Notes: generated by a model from the sequence alone, not told the origin. 45,767 nucleotides of DNA from Marine Group II euryarchaeote MED-G36 (GCA_002457595.1 NTJR01000002.1:1-45767); one strand, 5' to 3'. Shown: positions 1-8,534, counted from the stretch's first letter. Numbers and translations: made by a program.

Positions 1-584
<584 letters not shown>

Positions 585-592
585 TTCTACTT

Positions 593-615
593 GCCCACAC
601 CATATTTTTGTGGGC
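593..615 (+). other. Hairpin in 23S-5S spacer
   Basis: A perfect 7-bp stem (GCCCACA with TGTGGGC) encloses a 9-base AT-rich loop directly after the 23S 3' end. It may be a processing or boundary structure in the rRNA transcript. That role is inferred from position only. Confidence 0.4.
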
Positions 616-664
616 CTCTGTCCAATAGGCATTTCGATTCTATCACCAAACACATTCGAAAGAG

Positions 665-790
665 AGTTGTGCACGGCCAAAGCGGAGGGGTAATACCCGG
701 TCCCATATCGAACCCGGAAGTCAAGTCCTCCTGCGTCGTATTCTGTACTGTGGTGCGAGAGCCCACGGGAACTTACGTCGCTGTGCCACT
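665..790 (+). rRNA. 5S ribosomal RNA
   Basis: The sequence has the archaeal 5S layout: GCACGGCC near the 5' end, GGTCCCATATCGAACCCGGAAG as loop B/helix III region (about 699-720), and GTGGTGCGAGAGCCCACGGGAACT toward the 3' end. The termini can pair (bases 663-673 with 782-792, one mismatch and two wobbles), which sets the approximate ends. A short hairpin (TCCGC/GCGGA, 819-833) follows before the aIF6 gene. The length of about 125 bases is normal for 5S. Confidence 0.92.
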
Positions 791-864
791 CTTTTTCACC
801 TCCCCGCATCAACATTCATCCGCTATGGGCGGAGCCATACTTTTTGAGAAACACAGGTGAGCCA

Positions 865-1527
865 ATGGGAATCGGAACAGGAGACATCCTCGGGCATACA
901 CAAGTTGGTGTATACCTTAGCATCGTAGGTGACGTTCTTTTCCACCCTTCTTCGTTAGATCAACCAGCAATAGATGATTTAGCTGCTAGATTTGAAATGG
1001 AAATGTATCCTACACTAATTGGTGGTTCTGCTCTTCTTGGTTCTTTAATCCGTGGAAATAAGAAAGGCCTTGCTGTTGCTGACATTGCAACTGAAGCCGA
1101 CCTAGATAGATTAACCAGTTTTGGCGATGTTGTGGTCATGGAAAGTGGTGTGAACGCTGCAGGAAATCTTGTTGTTTGTAATGATCATGGAGCAGTCGTT
1201 AGTTCTGTAATCCCTGGCCCAGGTGCTGAAATGATTGGAGAGGTTTTGGGTGTTGAGGCAATACGCTCAAAAGTTGCAGGTCAAGATACAGTGGGGTCAT
1301 TATTAGTGGCAAATAACAAGGGTGTACTTGCCCATCCCGACATTCATGCTGAGGAAGCAAATAGGATTCAGGAAGCAATGCAAGTGCCAGTCATGGTTGG
1401 GACTCTGTGCTTTGGCTCTCCTTATGTTGGTGCAGGTTGTGTGGCTAGTGAGACATACGCATTTGTTGGTGCTGGTTCTACCGGGCCTGAATTAAATCGA
1501 ATTGAAGATGCACTAGGTCTCATCTAA
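865..1527 (+). CDS. eif6: Translation initiation factor 6 (aIF6)
   Basis: This 220-residue protein is aIF6, the anti-association factor that binds the 50S subunit (near L23/L24e) and blocks premature joining with the 30S; it also acts in late ribosome maturation. The pentein-type repeats are visible: about 45-60 (GGSALLGSL), about 105-115 (NAAGNLVVCNDHG), about 148-162 (VGSLLVANNKGVLAHP), 185-200 (CFGSPYVGAGCVA) and a terminal GPELNRIEDAL. Length matches the family (about 220). The ATG at 865 is preferred over an upstream in-frame TTG because AGGTGA lies 4 bases before it. Its position right after the rRNA genes fits ribosome biogenesis. Its last 8 bases overlap the convergent threonine synthase gene. 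Confidence 0.93.
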   Translation: MGIGTGDILGHTQVGVYLSIVGDVLFHPSSLDQPAIDDLAARFEMEMYPTLIGGSALLGSLIRGNKKGLAVADIATEADLDRLTSFGDVVVMESGVNAAGNLVVCNDHGAVVSSVIPGPGAEMIGEVLGVEAIRSKVAGQDTVGSLLVANNKGVLAHPDIHAEEANRIQEAMQVPVMVGTLCFGSPYVGAGCVASETYAFVGAGSTGPELNRIEDALGLI

Positions 1528-2746
1528 AAAAAGAAGGATTAAATGGCATATTTTTATCCAACTTCTTTGATACTTTAGGTAATGGATATTTCAGTCCTGT
1601 TGCTGTGTTAAAGAGAACGACTTTTTCCGATGGACTAACCAACCCTTGTTCAAGAGCAACTTCGTAGGCTGCGAAAGTAGCAGCACCTTCGGGGCATAGA
1701 AGTAATCCGTCCGCTTTTCCAATCATATCTCTTGAACGCATAATGTGTTCGTCATTGACAGCAATAGCGAACCCATTAGATTCCCTCACTGCCCTTAAGA
1801 TGAGAAAATCTCCAATTGCTGCAGGTACACGAATTCCGCTTGCTTCAGTTTTAGCATTCTGCCAGAATTCTGCGTGTTCAACTCCATCTTGCCAAGCCTT
1901 CACAATTGGAGCGCAACCAGTTGATTGTACCGCTACCATTCTAGGGAGTTTACAATCAATCCAACCTAATTCTAGCAATTCATGGAACGCTTTCCACATT
2001 CCTATCAGCCCTGTGCCTCCTCCAGTAGGGTAAAAAATGACATCTGGTAAATCCCAGCCAAGTTGTTCAGCTAATTCAAGACCCATAGTTTTTTTTCCTT
2101 CAATACGATATGGCTCTTTCAAGGTCGAAACCGCAAACCAACCAATAGATTCCTTTCCTTCTCCAATAATTTTTCCACAATCTCCAATTAACCCATTGAC
2201 GAGAAATGTATCTCCTCCTTGTGCTAATGTCTCAGAGGTGTTGATTATTGGAGTGTTATCGGGGCATAATACTGTGCTTTTCATTCCCGCCCGGGCTGCG
2301 TATGCTGCTAATGCAGAGCCAGCGTTTCCATTAGTAGGGATTGCCAATTGATCAAATCCAAATTCTTTTGCCATTGATACTGCTAACCCCAATCCTCTAG
2401 CCTTGAAGGATCCTGTTGGTAGTCGTGACTCGTCCTTGACCAATACACATTCTGGCTTACTTTTCAGGTGCGATAAACTCCCGAATAGCTCAATTAGGGG
2501 GGTTATTACTTCTCCTAATGAAACTCGATTTTCGGGTTCACTTACTGGCAGGAGAGGTGCATATCTCCAGAAGCCTAATTCTTTTGAATTCTCAATAGTC
2601 TCTCTCGAAACGTCTTTCCTAATTGAATCCAGATCATATTTTACAAGAATAGGCTTACCTACCGATGATAGTGTATGAGGAGTACCTTTCTCAATTATTT
2701 CACCAGTGTAAGAACACTCGAGATGTGATACATAGTCGCGGCTCAT
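1520..2746 (-). CDS. thrC: Threonine synthase (PLP-dependent)
   Basis: This 408-residue protein is a fold-type II PLP enzyme, best read as threonine synthase, which converts O-phosphohomoserine to threonine and phosphate in the cytosol. A short N-terminal segment with CSYTGE resembles the Cys-containing start of archaeal ThrC. The PLP lysine is K115 in PTGSFKARG. NGNAGSALAAYAA (about 139-151) is the substrate-binding loop, PTGGGTGLIG (about 240) the phosphate-binding glycine loop, and FNTATGLKYP the conserved C-terminal motif. Length is normal. It is transcribed toward aIF6 with an 8-base 3' overlap. A related enzyme such as cysteate synthase cannot be fully excluded by eye. Confidence 0.87.
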   Translation of the reverse strand: MSRDYVSHLECSYTGEIIEKGTPHTLSSVGKPILVKYDLDSIRKDVSRETIENSKELGFWRYAPLLPVSEPENRVSLGEVITPLIELFGSLSHLKSKPECVLVKDESRLPTGSFKARGLGLAVSMAKEFGFDQLAIPTNGNAGSALAAYAARAGMKSTVLCPDNTPIINTSETLAQGGDTFLVNGLIGDCGKIIGEGKESIGWFAVSTLKEPYRIEGKKTMGLELAEQLGWDLPDVIFYPTGGGTGLIGMWKAFHELLELGWIDCKLPRMVAVQSTGCAPIVKAWQDGVEHAEFWQNAKTEASGIRVPAAIGDFLILRAVRESNGFAIAVNDEHIMRSRDMIGKADGLLLCPEGAATFAAYEVALEQGLVSPSEKVVLFNTATGLKYPLPKVSKKLDKNMPFNPSFFR

Positions 2747-2804
2747 TGAATGGTATCTAGTGAACTAGTTCTTTCAATATGCCGAAAGGCAGTTCTGAAA
2801 TATT

Positions 2805-3035
2805 TCAGATTGCTGTTGGAGCGACATGGTCATCTTCTTTGTCATCCTTAGAACGTACTCTATTCCAAACCGTGCTCATCAATTCATCATGATGCTCTTT
2901 ACAATAATGGAATCGCCGATAAGCTTCGCGAAATGAATAGGCCTTTTTCCCTGTGGCTACAAGAAATCCATCTGGAGACAGTCGGCTAACCATCTCTCCT
3001 TCGACGCTGCAATCTGGATAGTCGCATGTCGGCAT
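2805..3035 (-). CDS. Small putative zinc-binding protein
   Basis: I do not recognise this 76-residue protein. It starts MPTCDYPDC and has a second metal-ligand-rich patch, FHYCKEHHDEL, near residues 42-52. C4, C9, C45 and H48/H49 could therefore bind one zinc ion. The middle is short and basic and the last 15 residues are acidic. It lies 10 bases downstream of the biotin carrier gene on the same strand, so it may be the last gene of the carboxylase operon, but nothing in it says what it does there. DNA or RNA binding is only a guess. Confidence 0.6.
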   Translation of the reverse strand: MPTCDYPDCSVEGEMVSRLSPDGFLVATGKKAYSFREAYRRFHYCKEHHDELMSTVWNRVRSKDDKEDDHVAPTAI

Positions 3036-3044
3036 TGTGCAACC

Positions 3045-3461
3045 TCAGGCATCACTTGGTTTTGGCACTTCGGGTGAAATCACTAACAAAGGTGCATTTG
3101 CCTCAACACTATCGCCTGGTTTGTAGTTAACTTGAGAAACAGTCCCTGATATTGGAGCATGTATCTCATTCTGCATTTTCATCGCTTCTAAAATCATCAA
3201 AACATCTCCTTCTTTGACTTGCGCCCCTATTTCTGCATTTATTGAGATGATTTTACCAGGAATTGTTGATGAAATTGTCCCTGATGTTTTTCCTTTATTT
3301 CCTCTCTTCCGTTTCTTCCCCGCAGCCTCTTCAACAATTCTTCCTTCAACACTGACTGTGAATGATTTCCCATCTACTTTGACTTGCCAAAGTCCATCTA
3401 TCTTCTCAAGTTCTACTTCGAACTCATCTCCATCGATGGTAACTTTTCTTTTCTTAGTCAT
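3045..3461 (-). CDS. Biotin carboxyl carrier subunit of acyl-CoA carboxylase
   Basis: This 138-residue protein carries biotin for a multi-subunit acyl-CoA (propionyl-CoA) carboxylase, shuttling CO2 from biotin carboxylase to the carboxyltransferase. The C-terminal biotinyl domain (about 62-132) has the hallmark EAMKM with K95 as the biotinylated lysine, followed by NEIHAPISGTV. A Lys/Gly-rich linker (about 47-60) joins it to an N-terminal region that probably docks to the complex. GAGGTGA lies just upstream of the ATG. It follows the carboxyltransferase and a small subunit on the same strand. No biotin carboxylase gene is nearby, so that partner must be encoded elsewhere. A decarboxylase carrier is a less likely alternative, because no membrane beta subunit is present. 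Confidence 0.9.
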   Translation of the reverse strand: MTKKRKVTIDGDEFEVELEKIDGLWQVKVDGKSFTVSVEGRIVEEAAGKKRKRGNKGKTSGTISSTIPGKIISINAEIGAQVKEGDVLMILEAMKMQNEIHAPISGTVSQVNYKPGDSVEANAPLLVISPEVPKPSDA

Positions 3462-3465
3462 GAAA

Positions 3466-3657
3466 TCACCTCGGAGTACTTCTTCGTGTACGTGCGCGGA
3501 AAAGATTTCTTCGTCCTATTAACATGCGGCGATGATCACGGGCCCATGAACTACCCCTGTCTCTTGTGTTGGAAAGTTTCAGATAGTCTCCGTCTTCTTC
3601 TTCAAGTAACACAGCGAGGATTGCTGCGGTGCGAATTTTTTCTTTCCTACTAGCCAT
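3466..3657 (-). CDS. Small acyl-CoA carboxylase accessory subunit (PccX/epsilon-like position)
   Basis: This 63-residue protein lies between the carboxyltransferase and biotin carrier genes with 4- and 9-base spacers. Its N-terminus, EKIRTAAILAVLLEEED, resembles the short helix of small carboxylase or OadG-type subunits, but no membrane segment is present; the rest is Arg-rich. By position it matches the small third subunit (PccX) reported for haloarchaeal propionyl-CoA carboxylase and the epsilon subunit of actinobacterial enzymes, which help assemble the complex. The function is inferred from context, not from a clear motif. The ATG at 3657 is chosen over an upstream TTG because GAGGT precedes it. 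Confidence 0.6.
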   Translation of the reverse strand: MASRKEKIRTAAILAVLLEEEDGDYLKLSNTRDRGSSWARDHRRMLIGRRNLFRARTRRSTPR

Positions 3658-3666
3658 CAAAATACC

Positions 3667-5220
3667 TCACAAAGGAATGTTTCCGTGCTTACGTGCGGGT
3701 CTAATTTCTTCCTTTTCTAGTAGTGCCCCAAGAGCCTTAGACAGTTTTTCTCTTGTGTTTCTTGGCTGAATTACATCATCTAGATATCCTAAGGATGCTG
3801 CTCTATACGGGTTTGCAAATGTGTCCTCATAATCCTCAATGAGTCTTTTTCTCTCTCCTTCTGGATCGCCAGCGCTGTTGATTCTTCTTTTGTGAATAAT
3901 TTGTACAGCACCTTCGGCACCCATTACTGCCAATTGAGCTGTAGGCCAGGCAATATTGTAATCGCCACGAATGTGTTTGCTAGACATGACGTCATAAGCG
4001 CCCCCATAGGCCTTGCGAGTAATTACTGTGAGCTTGGGCACGGTCGCTTCGGCATATGCGTAGAGTAATTTTGCACCGTGTCGGATAATCCCCCCCCATT
4101 CTTGACTGGCTCCAGGGAGAAAACCAGGTACGTCGACGAATGTAAGCAGTGGGATATTGAACGCATCACAAAACCGTACGAATCTAGCAGCCTTAACTGA
4201 AGCATCTATGTCTAGACAACCTGCTAGGACTTTGGGTTGATTTGCTACAATACCTACTGTGTGGCCTCCTAAACGTCCAAATCCTACTACAATATTTTGT
4301 GCATAATCAGCTTGTACTTCAAGGAAGGCGCGATCATCTAGTATTTCTTCAACAGCGTCAATGATATCGTAGGGCGTGGAAGGGTCTTCAGGAACTAATT
4401 CATCCAAAGATTCGCAAATCCTATCGGAAGGGTCAGATGTAGGTTTTATTGGTGGTTTCTCTAGATTGTTTAACGGAATCAGGTTTACTAATTCTCGAAC
4501 TAGATCAAGTGCCTCATCATCATTTCCTGCCGTGAAGTGAGTGACACCTGAACGTGTTGCGTGTGTGGACGCTCCACCGAGATCTTCGAAAGAGACTTCT
4601 TCGTTCGTCACGGTTTTGATTACCTCAGGTCCTGTAATGAACATGTGAGACGTATTATCAACCATTACTACAAAATCTGTAATTGCAGGCGAATAGACTG
4701 CACCACCAGCACAAGGGCCCATTATTACTGAAATTTGAGGTATAACTCCACTTGCGCGAACATTGCGGAAGAAAATTTCAGCATACGAACCTAGACTTGC
4801 TACTCCTTCCTGGATTCTAGCCCCGCCACTATCATTTAGTCCAATTATGGGGGATCCTGTCTTTAGAGCCATATCTAGGATTTTACAAATTTTTAGTCCA
4901 TGCATCTCACCTAATGATCCGCCATAAACTGTAAAATCCTGTGCGAAGCAATATACAGTTCTTCCTTCAATAGTTCCGTGCCCACAAACAACTCCATCCC
5001 CAGGTATTACATTACGGTCCATTTCGAAGTCTCGACACCTATGTTCGACCAATGCGTCAACTTCTACAAAGCTTCCATCATCGAGTAATTGCTCTACTCG
5101 CTCACGCGCAGTCATCTTTCCACGGTTGTGTTGTGCGGCTATTCTTTTCTGGCCGCCGCCAGCTTCTGCTTGCGCCTTACGGCGCCGCAAGTCATCAATG
5201 CGCTCCTCCACACCAGACAT
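3667..5220 (-). CDS. pccB: Propionyl-CoA carboxylase carboxyltransferase (beta) subunit
   Basis: This 517-residue protein is the biotin-dependent carboxyltransferase that moves CO2 from carboxybiotin onto propionyl-CoA (possibly also acetyl-CoA), giving methylmalonyl-CoA. It has the two tandem crotonase-like halves of the family. The N half includes [17 protein letters not shown] (about 35-51), [11 protein letters not shown] and [12 protein letters not shown], the first oxyanion loop. The C half includes VDVPGFLPG and [13 protein letters not shown], the second oxyanion loop. Length and order match PccB/MmdA. It is the first gene of the minus-strand group and faces the B12-binding mutase gene across 119 bases, supporting a methylmalonyl-CoA pathway role. 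Methylmalonyl-CoA decarboxylase alpha has the same fold but would need a sodium-pumping beta subunit, which is absent here. Confidence 0.9.
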   Translation of the reverse strand: MSGVEERIDDLRRRKAQAEAGGGQKRIAAQHNRGKMTARERVEQLLDDGSFVEVDALVEHRCRDFEMDRNVIPGDGVVCGHGTIEGRTVYCFAQDFTVYGGSLGEMHGLKICKILDMALKTGSPIIGLNDSGGARIQEGVASLGSYAEIFFRNVRASGVIPQISVIMGPCAGGAVYSPAITDFVVMVDNTSHMFITGPEVIKTVTNEEVSFEDLGGASTHATRSGVTHFTAGNDDEALDLVRELVNLIPLNNLEKPPIKPTSDPSDRICESLDELVPEDPSTPYDIIDAVEEILDDRAFLEVQADYAQNIVVGFGRLGGHTVGIVANQPKVLAGCLDIDASVKAARFVRFCDAFNIPLLTFVDVPGFLPGASQEWGGIIRHGAKLLYAYAEATVPKLTVITRKAYGGAYDVMSSKHIRGDYNIAWPTAQLAVMGAEGAVQIIHKRRINSAGDPEGERKRLIEDYEDTFANPYRAASLGYLDDVIQPRNTREKLSKALGALLEKEEIRPARKHGNIPL

Positions 5221-5339
5221 GAGTTAGCCTGCAACGATGCTAGCCCGCCCATGAGCATTCCTGAAAAGCAAGCAGATTCAATATCCATTCAATCGGTTGT
5301 TTGAAGGCCACCATCTGATTCCAAGATACGGACTGAACC

Positions 5340-5780
5340 ATGCGAATCGTTGTTGCTAAACCCGGTTTAGACGGTCATGACAGAGGGGCGAAGGTGATTG
5401 CTAGGGCTCTAAGGGATGGAGGGCACGAGGTAATTTATACCGGTTTAAGACGTACTCCTCAAGAGATTGTCAGGATAGTTACTGATGAAGATGCAGCCGC
5501 TGTCGGCCTTTCCACTCTTTCTGGTGCTCACAACGTATTAATTCCAAAGGTGTGTGATGGTTTACGCGAGGCAGGACTAGGTGATGTCGTGGTTTTTGCT
5601 GGTGGAATTATTCCTGAACAAGACCGTTCTCCCCTATACGAGAAAGGTGTTAGAGCTATTTTTGGCCCAGGTTCAACAACAAAGAGTATTCTAGAGTTCT
5701 TAGAAATGGTTTCTTCTCGGAAGAAAGCCGCAGAGTCAGTTGGTGTTGGTGAACAGATAGGTTGGCGCTGGAATGAATGA
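5340..5780 (+). CDS. mcmA2: Methylmalonyl-CoA mutase, B12-binding subunit
   Basis: This 146-residue protein is the separate cobalamin-binding (C-terminal) subunit of methylmalonyl-CoA mutase, which interconverts methylmalonyl-CoA and succinyl-CoA. The signature DxHxxG is present as DGHDRG, with H13 as the lower cobalt ligand, followed by the Rossmann-like elements GLSTLSGAH and FAGGIIPEQD. Archaea often encode this domain apart from the catalytic subunit, which is not in the window. No Shine-Dalgarno is seen before the ATG, suggesting a leaderless or short-leader message. Its last 8 bases overlap the meaB gene, so the two are probably translated together. Confidence 0.92.
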   Translation: MRIVVAKPGLDGHDRGAKVIARALRDGGHEVIYTGLRRTPQEIVRIVTDEDAAAVGLSTLSGAHNVLIPKVCDGLREAGLGDVVVFAGGIIPEQDRSPLYEKGVRAIFGPGSTTKSILEFLEMVSSRKKAAESVGVGEQIGWRWNE

Positions 5781-6645
5781 AACGACCTCTCTATTCGAAT
5801 CTGCCAAATCAGGGGATCGCCGTGCATTGGCTAGATTGCTTAGTGTCCTTGAAGAGGGCGGCACCTCTCCTGTAGAGAATGGTTCTGGAGATTCAATTGG
5901 AATAACTGGCCCTCCCGGTGTTGGTAAATCCACGCTCATTGGCAAGTTAATTGACGAATGGGTTTCCAGAGGTGAGACCGTAGCAGTATTGGCTATTGAC
6001 CCCTCGTCGCCTCAGACAGGTGGGGCATTGCTCGGAGATCGTATGCGTATGGTGAATGCTGATTCTTCAGATGGTATTTACGTGCGTTCACTAGCTACAA
6101 GAAATCATCCAGGAGGTTTAATGGATTGTTTGACTCCCATGGTCGACGTTCTTTGTGCATGTGGATGGGATCACGTTGTTCTCGAAACCGTCGGAGCAGG
6201 TCAATCAGAAATCCGAGTTGTTGCTTTTGCTAATCGGATTATTCTCGTTGATGGTCCCGATAGGGGTGATGTGATTCAAGCAGAGAAGGCAGGGATAATG
6301 GAATTGGCAGATTTGATTGTAATCAATAAAGCCGATCTTCCTAACGCCAATAGAGCAGCCGAAGCGGTCAAATCTGCCCTCTCTGCTGGTTCTAATATTG
6401 ATGTGCCTGATGTGTTATTGGTCTCCGCACATAGTTCTATGGGGGTTTCTGAATTAGTCGATTCAATCACCGAATTACAATCCTCCAAAGACCGTGAGCG
6501 ATTAAGAATTAGAGAGCGGCTTATTTCAGCATGGGATTCGGCTTTACTAACCTCTAATCTATTCGATGAATCAATTAGAGCAATAGAGACCGGAAATATG
6601 ACACTCAATCAAGCAGTCGGACATATCAGAGATAAATCAAATTGA
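5773..6645 (+). CDS. meaB: MeaB/ArgK-type G3E GTPase, mutase chaperone
   Basis: This 290-residue GTPase protects and reactivates methylmalonyl-CoA mutase and gates cobalamin loading. Visible motifs are the Walker A loop GPPGVGKST (46-54), DPSSPQTGGALLGDRMRM (about 76-93), the LETVGAGQSE segment typical of MeaB (about 136-145), and NKADLP for guanine specificity (about 180). It overlaps the B12-binding subunit gene by 8 bases, which strongly supports the pairing. It is somewhat shorter than bacterial MeaB (about 330), mostly at the termini. The older name ArgK/LAO transport ATPase is not supported by this context. Confidence 0.93.
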   Translation: MNETTSLFESAKSGDRRALARLLSVLEEGGTSPVENGSGDSIGITGPPGVGKSTLIGKLIDEWVSRGETVAVLAIDPSSPQTGGALLGDRMRMVNADSSDGIYVRSLATRNHPGGLMDCLTPMVDVLCACGWDHVVLETVGAGQSEIRVVAFANRIILVDGPDRGDVIQAEKAGIMELADLIVINKADLPNANRAAEAVKSALSAGSNIDVPDVLLVSAHSSMGVSELVDSITELQSSKDRERLRIRERLISAWDSALLTSNLFDESIRAIETGNMTLNQAVGHIRDKSN

Positions 6646-6672
6646 GAGCGAGAAATGAATTAAGGTGATTTG

Positions 6673-7311
6673 ATGAATGATGAAATTCCAGTTGATATTG
6701 ACCATATTCAACATTCTGTGGGTGGTGCTGGAGGTCATTGGTTCCGACGAATCACTCATGTGTCGATGTTCCTTATTCCCCTTGTATACCATCTATATGG
6801 GATTGAGATTGCAAATATAGTAAATCTAGAACCAAGAGATTTCGTCATCGCAGTCGGAATCGCATTTGTAATTATTGAAGCAATACGAATTAATTTTGGA
6901 ATCATTATTGTAGGTCAGCGCGAATATGAGGCAAATCAAGTTAGTGCGTTAGCTTGGGGGGCAATCGCCGTATGTTTGACTCTAATTATAGCACCTCAGG
7001 AAGGCGAGGGTCTTGAGGCTGGAAAGTTCACGATTCCAATCATCTGTGGTTTGACTTTCGTGGACCCTCTTATGGGCGAGGTTAAGCGGGCAAAAATGGG
7101 GATGAAGAAGGCTATAGTAGCCGGCATGGTTGTATCATACATTATTTGGTTGGGTTGTTATGTTTTATTTTCAACTCCAATTCTTTATGCAATTGTTTTA
7201 GCCCCCTTTACTGTTCTTGGTGAAATTCCAAGAGTTAAGTGGATTGATGATAATGCAACAATGATTTTGTTTCCACTAATCCTCCTCCTTATCATAAAGG
7301 CAATAGTGTGA
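6673..7311 (+). CDS. Dolichol/phytol kinase-like integral membrane protein
   Basis: This protein of about 212 residues has roughly six hydrophobic segments. FRRITHVSMFLIP near residue 18 resembles the R-K/R-x-x-H start of the dolichol kinase/phytol kinase/CTP-dependent polyprenol kinase superfamily. WIDDNATMILFPLILLL near the C-terminus matches its terminal D-D-N motif. Members phosphorylate isoprenoid alcohols for lipid or glycan-carrier metabolism in the membrane, and an archaeon would need this for dolichol recycling or phytol salvage. The substrate cannot be read from sequence. The ATG at 6673 is preferred to an in-frame TTG at 6670 because AGGTGA is placed correctly. It follows meaB by 27 bases but is probably functionally separate. 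Confidence 0.62.
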   Translation: MNDEIPVDIDHIQHSVGGAGGHWFRRITHVSMFLIPLVYHLYGIEIANIVNLEPRDFVIAVGIAFVIIEAIRINFGIIIVGQREYEANQVSALAWGAIAVCLTLIIAPQEGEGLEAGKFTIPIICGLTFVDPLMGEVKRAKMGMKKAIVAGMVVSYIIWLGCYVLFSTPILYAIVLAPFTVLGEIPRVKWIDDNATMILFPLILLLIIKAIV

Positions 7312-7348
7312 CATCAGTACATTTACAACCCTAATTCATCTCGCAGTG

Positions 7349-7477
7349 ATGAGTGACATGGTAGAGTCAGAACAATCTAGTGGTATTGTTGAATCCCCGA
7401 TTTCGCAGAATACATACATCTTTGTATGGACTTTAGCATCGGTTCTTTCTTTTGCTATATTTATTGTCTATTGGTAA
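7349..7477 (+). CDS. Possible 42-residue single-span membrane protein
   Basis: A short frame encodes a hydrophilic 20-residue N-terminus and one hydrophobic helix ending IFIVYW. No clear Shine-Dalgarno is present and GTG/ATG start choices are adjacent (7346, 7349). It follows the kinase-like gene on the same strand and ends before a 6-bp hairpin. It could be a small respiratory or accessory membrane peptide, or chance. I do not recognise a family. Confidence 0.35.
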   Translation: MSDMVESEQSSGIVESPISQNTYIFVWTLASVLSFAIFIVYW

Positions 7478-7498
7478 TCATCCTTCACCGAGGGATGA
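7478..7498. terminator. Hairpin between convergent genes
   Basis: TCATCC and GGATGA form a 6-bp stem with a 9-base loop, located between the plus-strand small frame ending at 7477 and the minus-strand gene ending at 7534. Position suggests a transcript-end structure; no strong T-tract follows, so the call is weak. Confidence 0.25.
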
Positions 7499-7533
7499 AC
7501 TCAATTTAGGCGTTATTTTCACATCTTATTTGT

Positions 7534-7833
7534 CTAACGCTCTGAGTTGTCCTGCTCAACTTCATTTACATTTGATTCAAGTAATTCCATTCCAACGATT
7601 TCATAATTAGAAGGAAATAGAGCAATGAATACTGCTCCTATAATGGAAGCTAATCCAAGATAGAACTGTTCTTGTACCATAATTAGTTCTAGACCAATAG
7701 CGAAGAGAATTAGCCCCCCTAGATTAGAAACCCAGACTAGTGTTTTGTATGTCGATAAACCGACACCTTTGCTATTTTCTGTTCTTTTCGGTCCGAATTC
7801 AGCCCCGAATCTTACTGGTTCTTTGTCAGCCAT
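7534..7833 (-). CDS. Small two-span membrane protein
   Basis: I do not recognise this 99-residue protein. It has two predicted transmembrane helices at about 32-50 (VWVSNLGGLILFAIGLELI) and 58-72 (LGLASIIGAVFIALFP), a charged N-terminus and an acidic C-terminal tail. AGGTGA precedes the ATG. The stop of the ferredoxin gene lies only 4 bases upstream, so the two are co-transcribed, and it may tether or accompany that ferredoxin at the membrane. It lies at the downstream end of the respiratory locus. Confidence 0.65.
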   Translation of the reverse strand: MADKEPVRFGAEFGPKRTENSKGVGLSTYKTLVWVSNLGGLILFAIGLELIMVQEQFYLGLASIIGAVFIALFPSNYEIVGMELLESNVNEVEQDNSER

Positions 7834-7837
7834 AATA

Positions 7838-8170
7838 TCACCTATCTATCATTATAATCGCATCAGTTGGACAGGCAAGAACGCATAATTTACACCCAGT
7901 GCATGGTTCGCGTAGAATCCTTGCTTTTTTATTTACTTCAACTTTCATAATTGGACTTGCTAGAGGAGTGTCATACAGTTCTATTGCATCATCATCACAG
8001 ACGATAGTGCATTGATCGCATCCAATGCATAATTCTTCTTTCACCCATGCTACTGCATCATCGCCCCCTTTCAATTTGGCACGCTCTTCTGCACGTAAGG
8101 AATTCATTGCCATTCTTATACGACGTTGTTCCTTTTTGCGTCTAGCAGCAAGGTCCGGAATGTCAGTCAT
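7838..8170 (-). CDS. Dicluster 4Fe-4S ferredoxin domain protein
   Basis: This 110-residue protein has two 4Fe-4S motifs, CIGCDQCTIVC (about 48-58) and CTGCKLCVLACPTDA (about 91-105), preceded by a basic 35-residue N-terminal extension (ARRKKEQRRIRMAMN). The first motif lacks the usual proline after its fourth cysteine (CDDDAIE) but keeps all four ligands. It probably transfers low-potential electrons in the cytoplasm. Its position next to the cytochrome b-Hdr-like fusion makes it a candidate electron partner of that complex. No Shine-Dalgarno is visible and 364 bases separate it from the fusion gene, so it may have its own promoter. Confidence 0.82.
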   Translation of the reverse strand: MTDIPDLAARRKKEQRRIRMAMNSLRAEERAKLKGGDDAVAWVKEELCIGCDQCTIVCDDDAIELYDTPLASPIMKVEVNKKARILREPCTGCKLCVLACPTDAIIMIDR

Positions 8171-8534
8171 CTGGTGCGATGCTGCCGGTTCTGACTTCTC
8201 AAGGCTACGGTCTACAATTCGTCACATTCATGGATATGTTCTCTCACGAAGTATCGTGGATGACAATAGTGCTCCAGTTGTATTTTGGTATCATGACTCA
8301 ATGGCATGGCTAAGCTTACTCATTGGTCCCCTGATTTGGTTTGCAATGGTTTATTCACTTTCTATAGAGGTTGCTTGGGTTTCTTCAGCCTGTGCCATTA
8401 TAATCGGTTTCTTTCTTTGGCTAGTTGCTCTAGGGTATGAGAATCCTGAGATGGCCAAAGCCACCATTTGGGGCATAGTAATAACAATAATTCTTTCATT
8501 GTATTCAGCCCATCTCACATTCCTGTGAATGTGA
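8171..8534. other. Gap in the minus-strand respiratory locus
   Basis: On the minus strand no convincing gene is seen between the fusion gene and the ferredoxin gene. The plus strand holds two short hydrophobic frames (8230-8313 and 8301-8528, the latter listed separately). The gap must also hold the promoter of the ferredoxin gene. Confidence 0.5.
8301..8528 (+). CDS. Possible 75-residue three-span membrane protein
   Basis: From the ATG at 8301 the frame encodes a strongly hydrophobic protein with about three helices (LIGPLIWFAMVYSL, ACAIIIGFFLWLVALGY, IWGIVITIILSLYSA). Composition looks coding rather than random. It lies opposite to the flanking respiratory genes and ends 6 bases before the convergent fusion gene. 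A 27-residue hydrophobic frame (8230-8313) overlaps its start by 13 bases in another frame and could be a coupled leader or an N-terminal part separated by a frame change. No Shine-Dalgarno is visible. Family unknown. Confidence 0.4.
   Translation: MAWLSLLIGPLIWFAMVYSLSIEVAWVSSACAIIIGFFLWLVALGYENPEMAKATIWGIVITIILSLYSAHLTFL

Noticed and set aside
591-860. An 89-codon frame
   Set aside because: It spans the 5S rRNA and spacer; the structured RNA explains the sequence.
1743-2678. Plus-strand frames of 91-104 codons
   Set aside because: They are antisense shadows of the threonine synthase gene, which has clear motifs.
3667-5220. Methylmalonyl-CoA decarboxylase alpha as the main call
   Set aside because: No sodium-pumping membrane beta subunit lies nearby, and the small subunit has no membrane helix; carboxylase fits better.
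8025-8300. 5' extension of the plus-strand hydrophobic frame to 8025
   Set aside because: It would overlap the ferredoxin gene on the other strand and has no start signal; only the hydrophobic part from 8301 looks protein-like.
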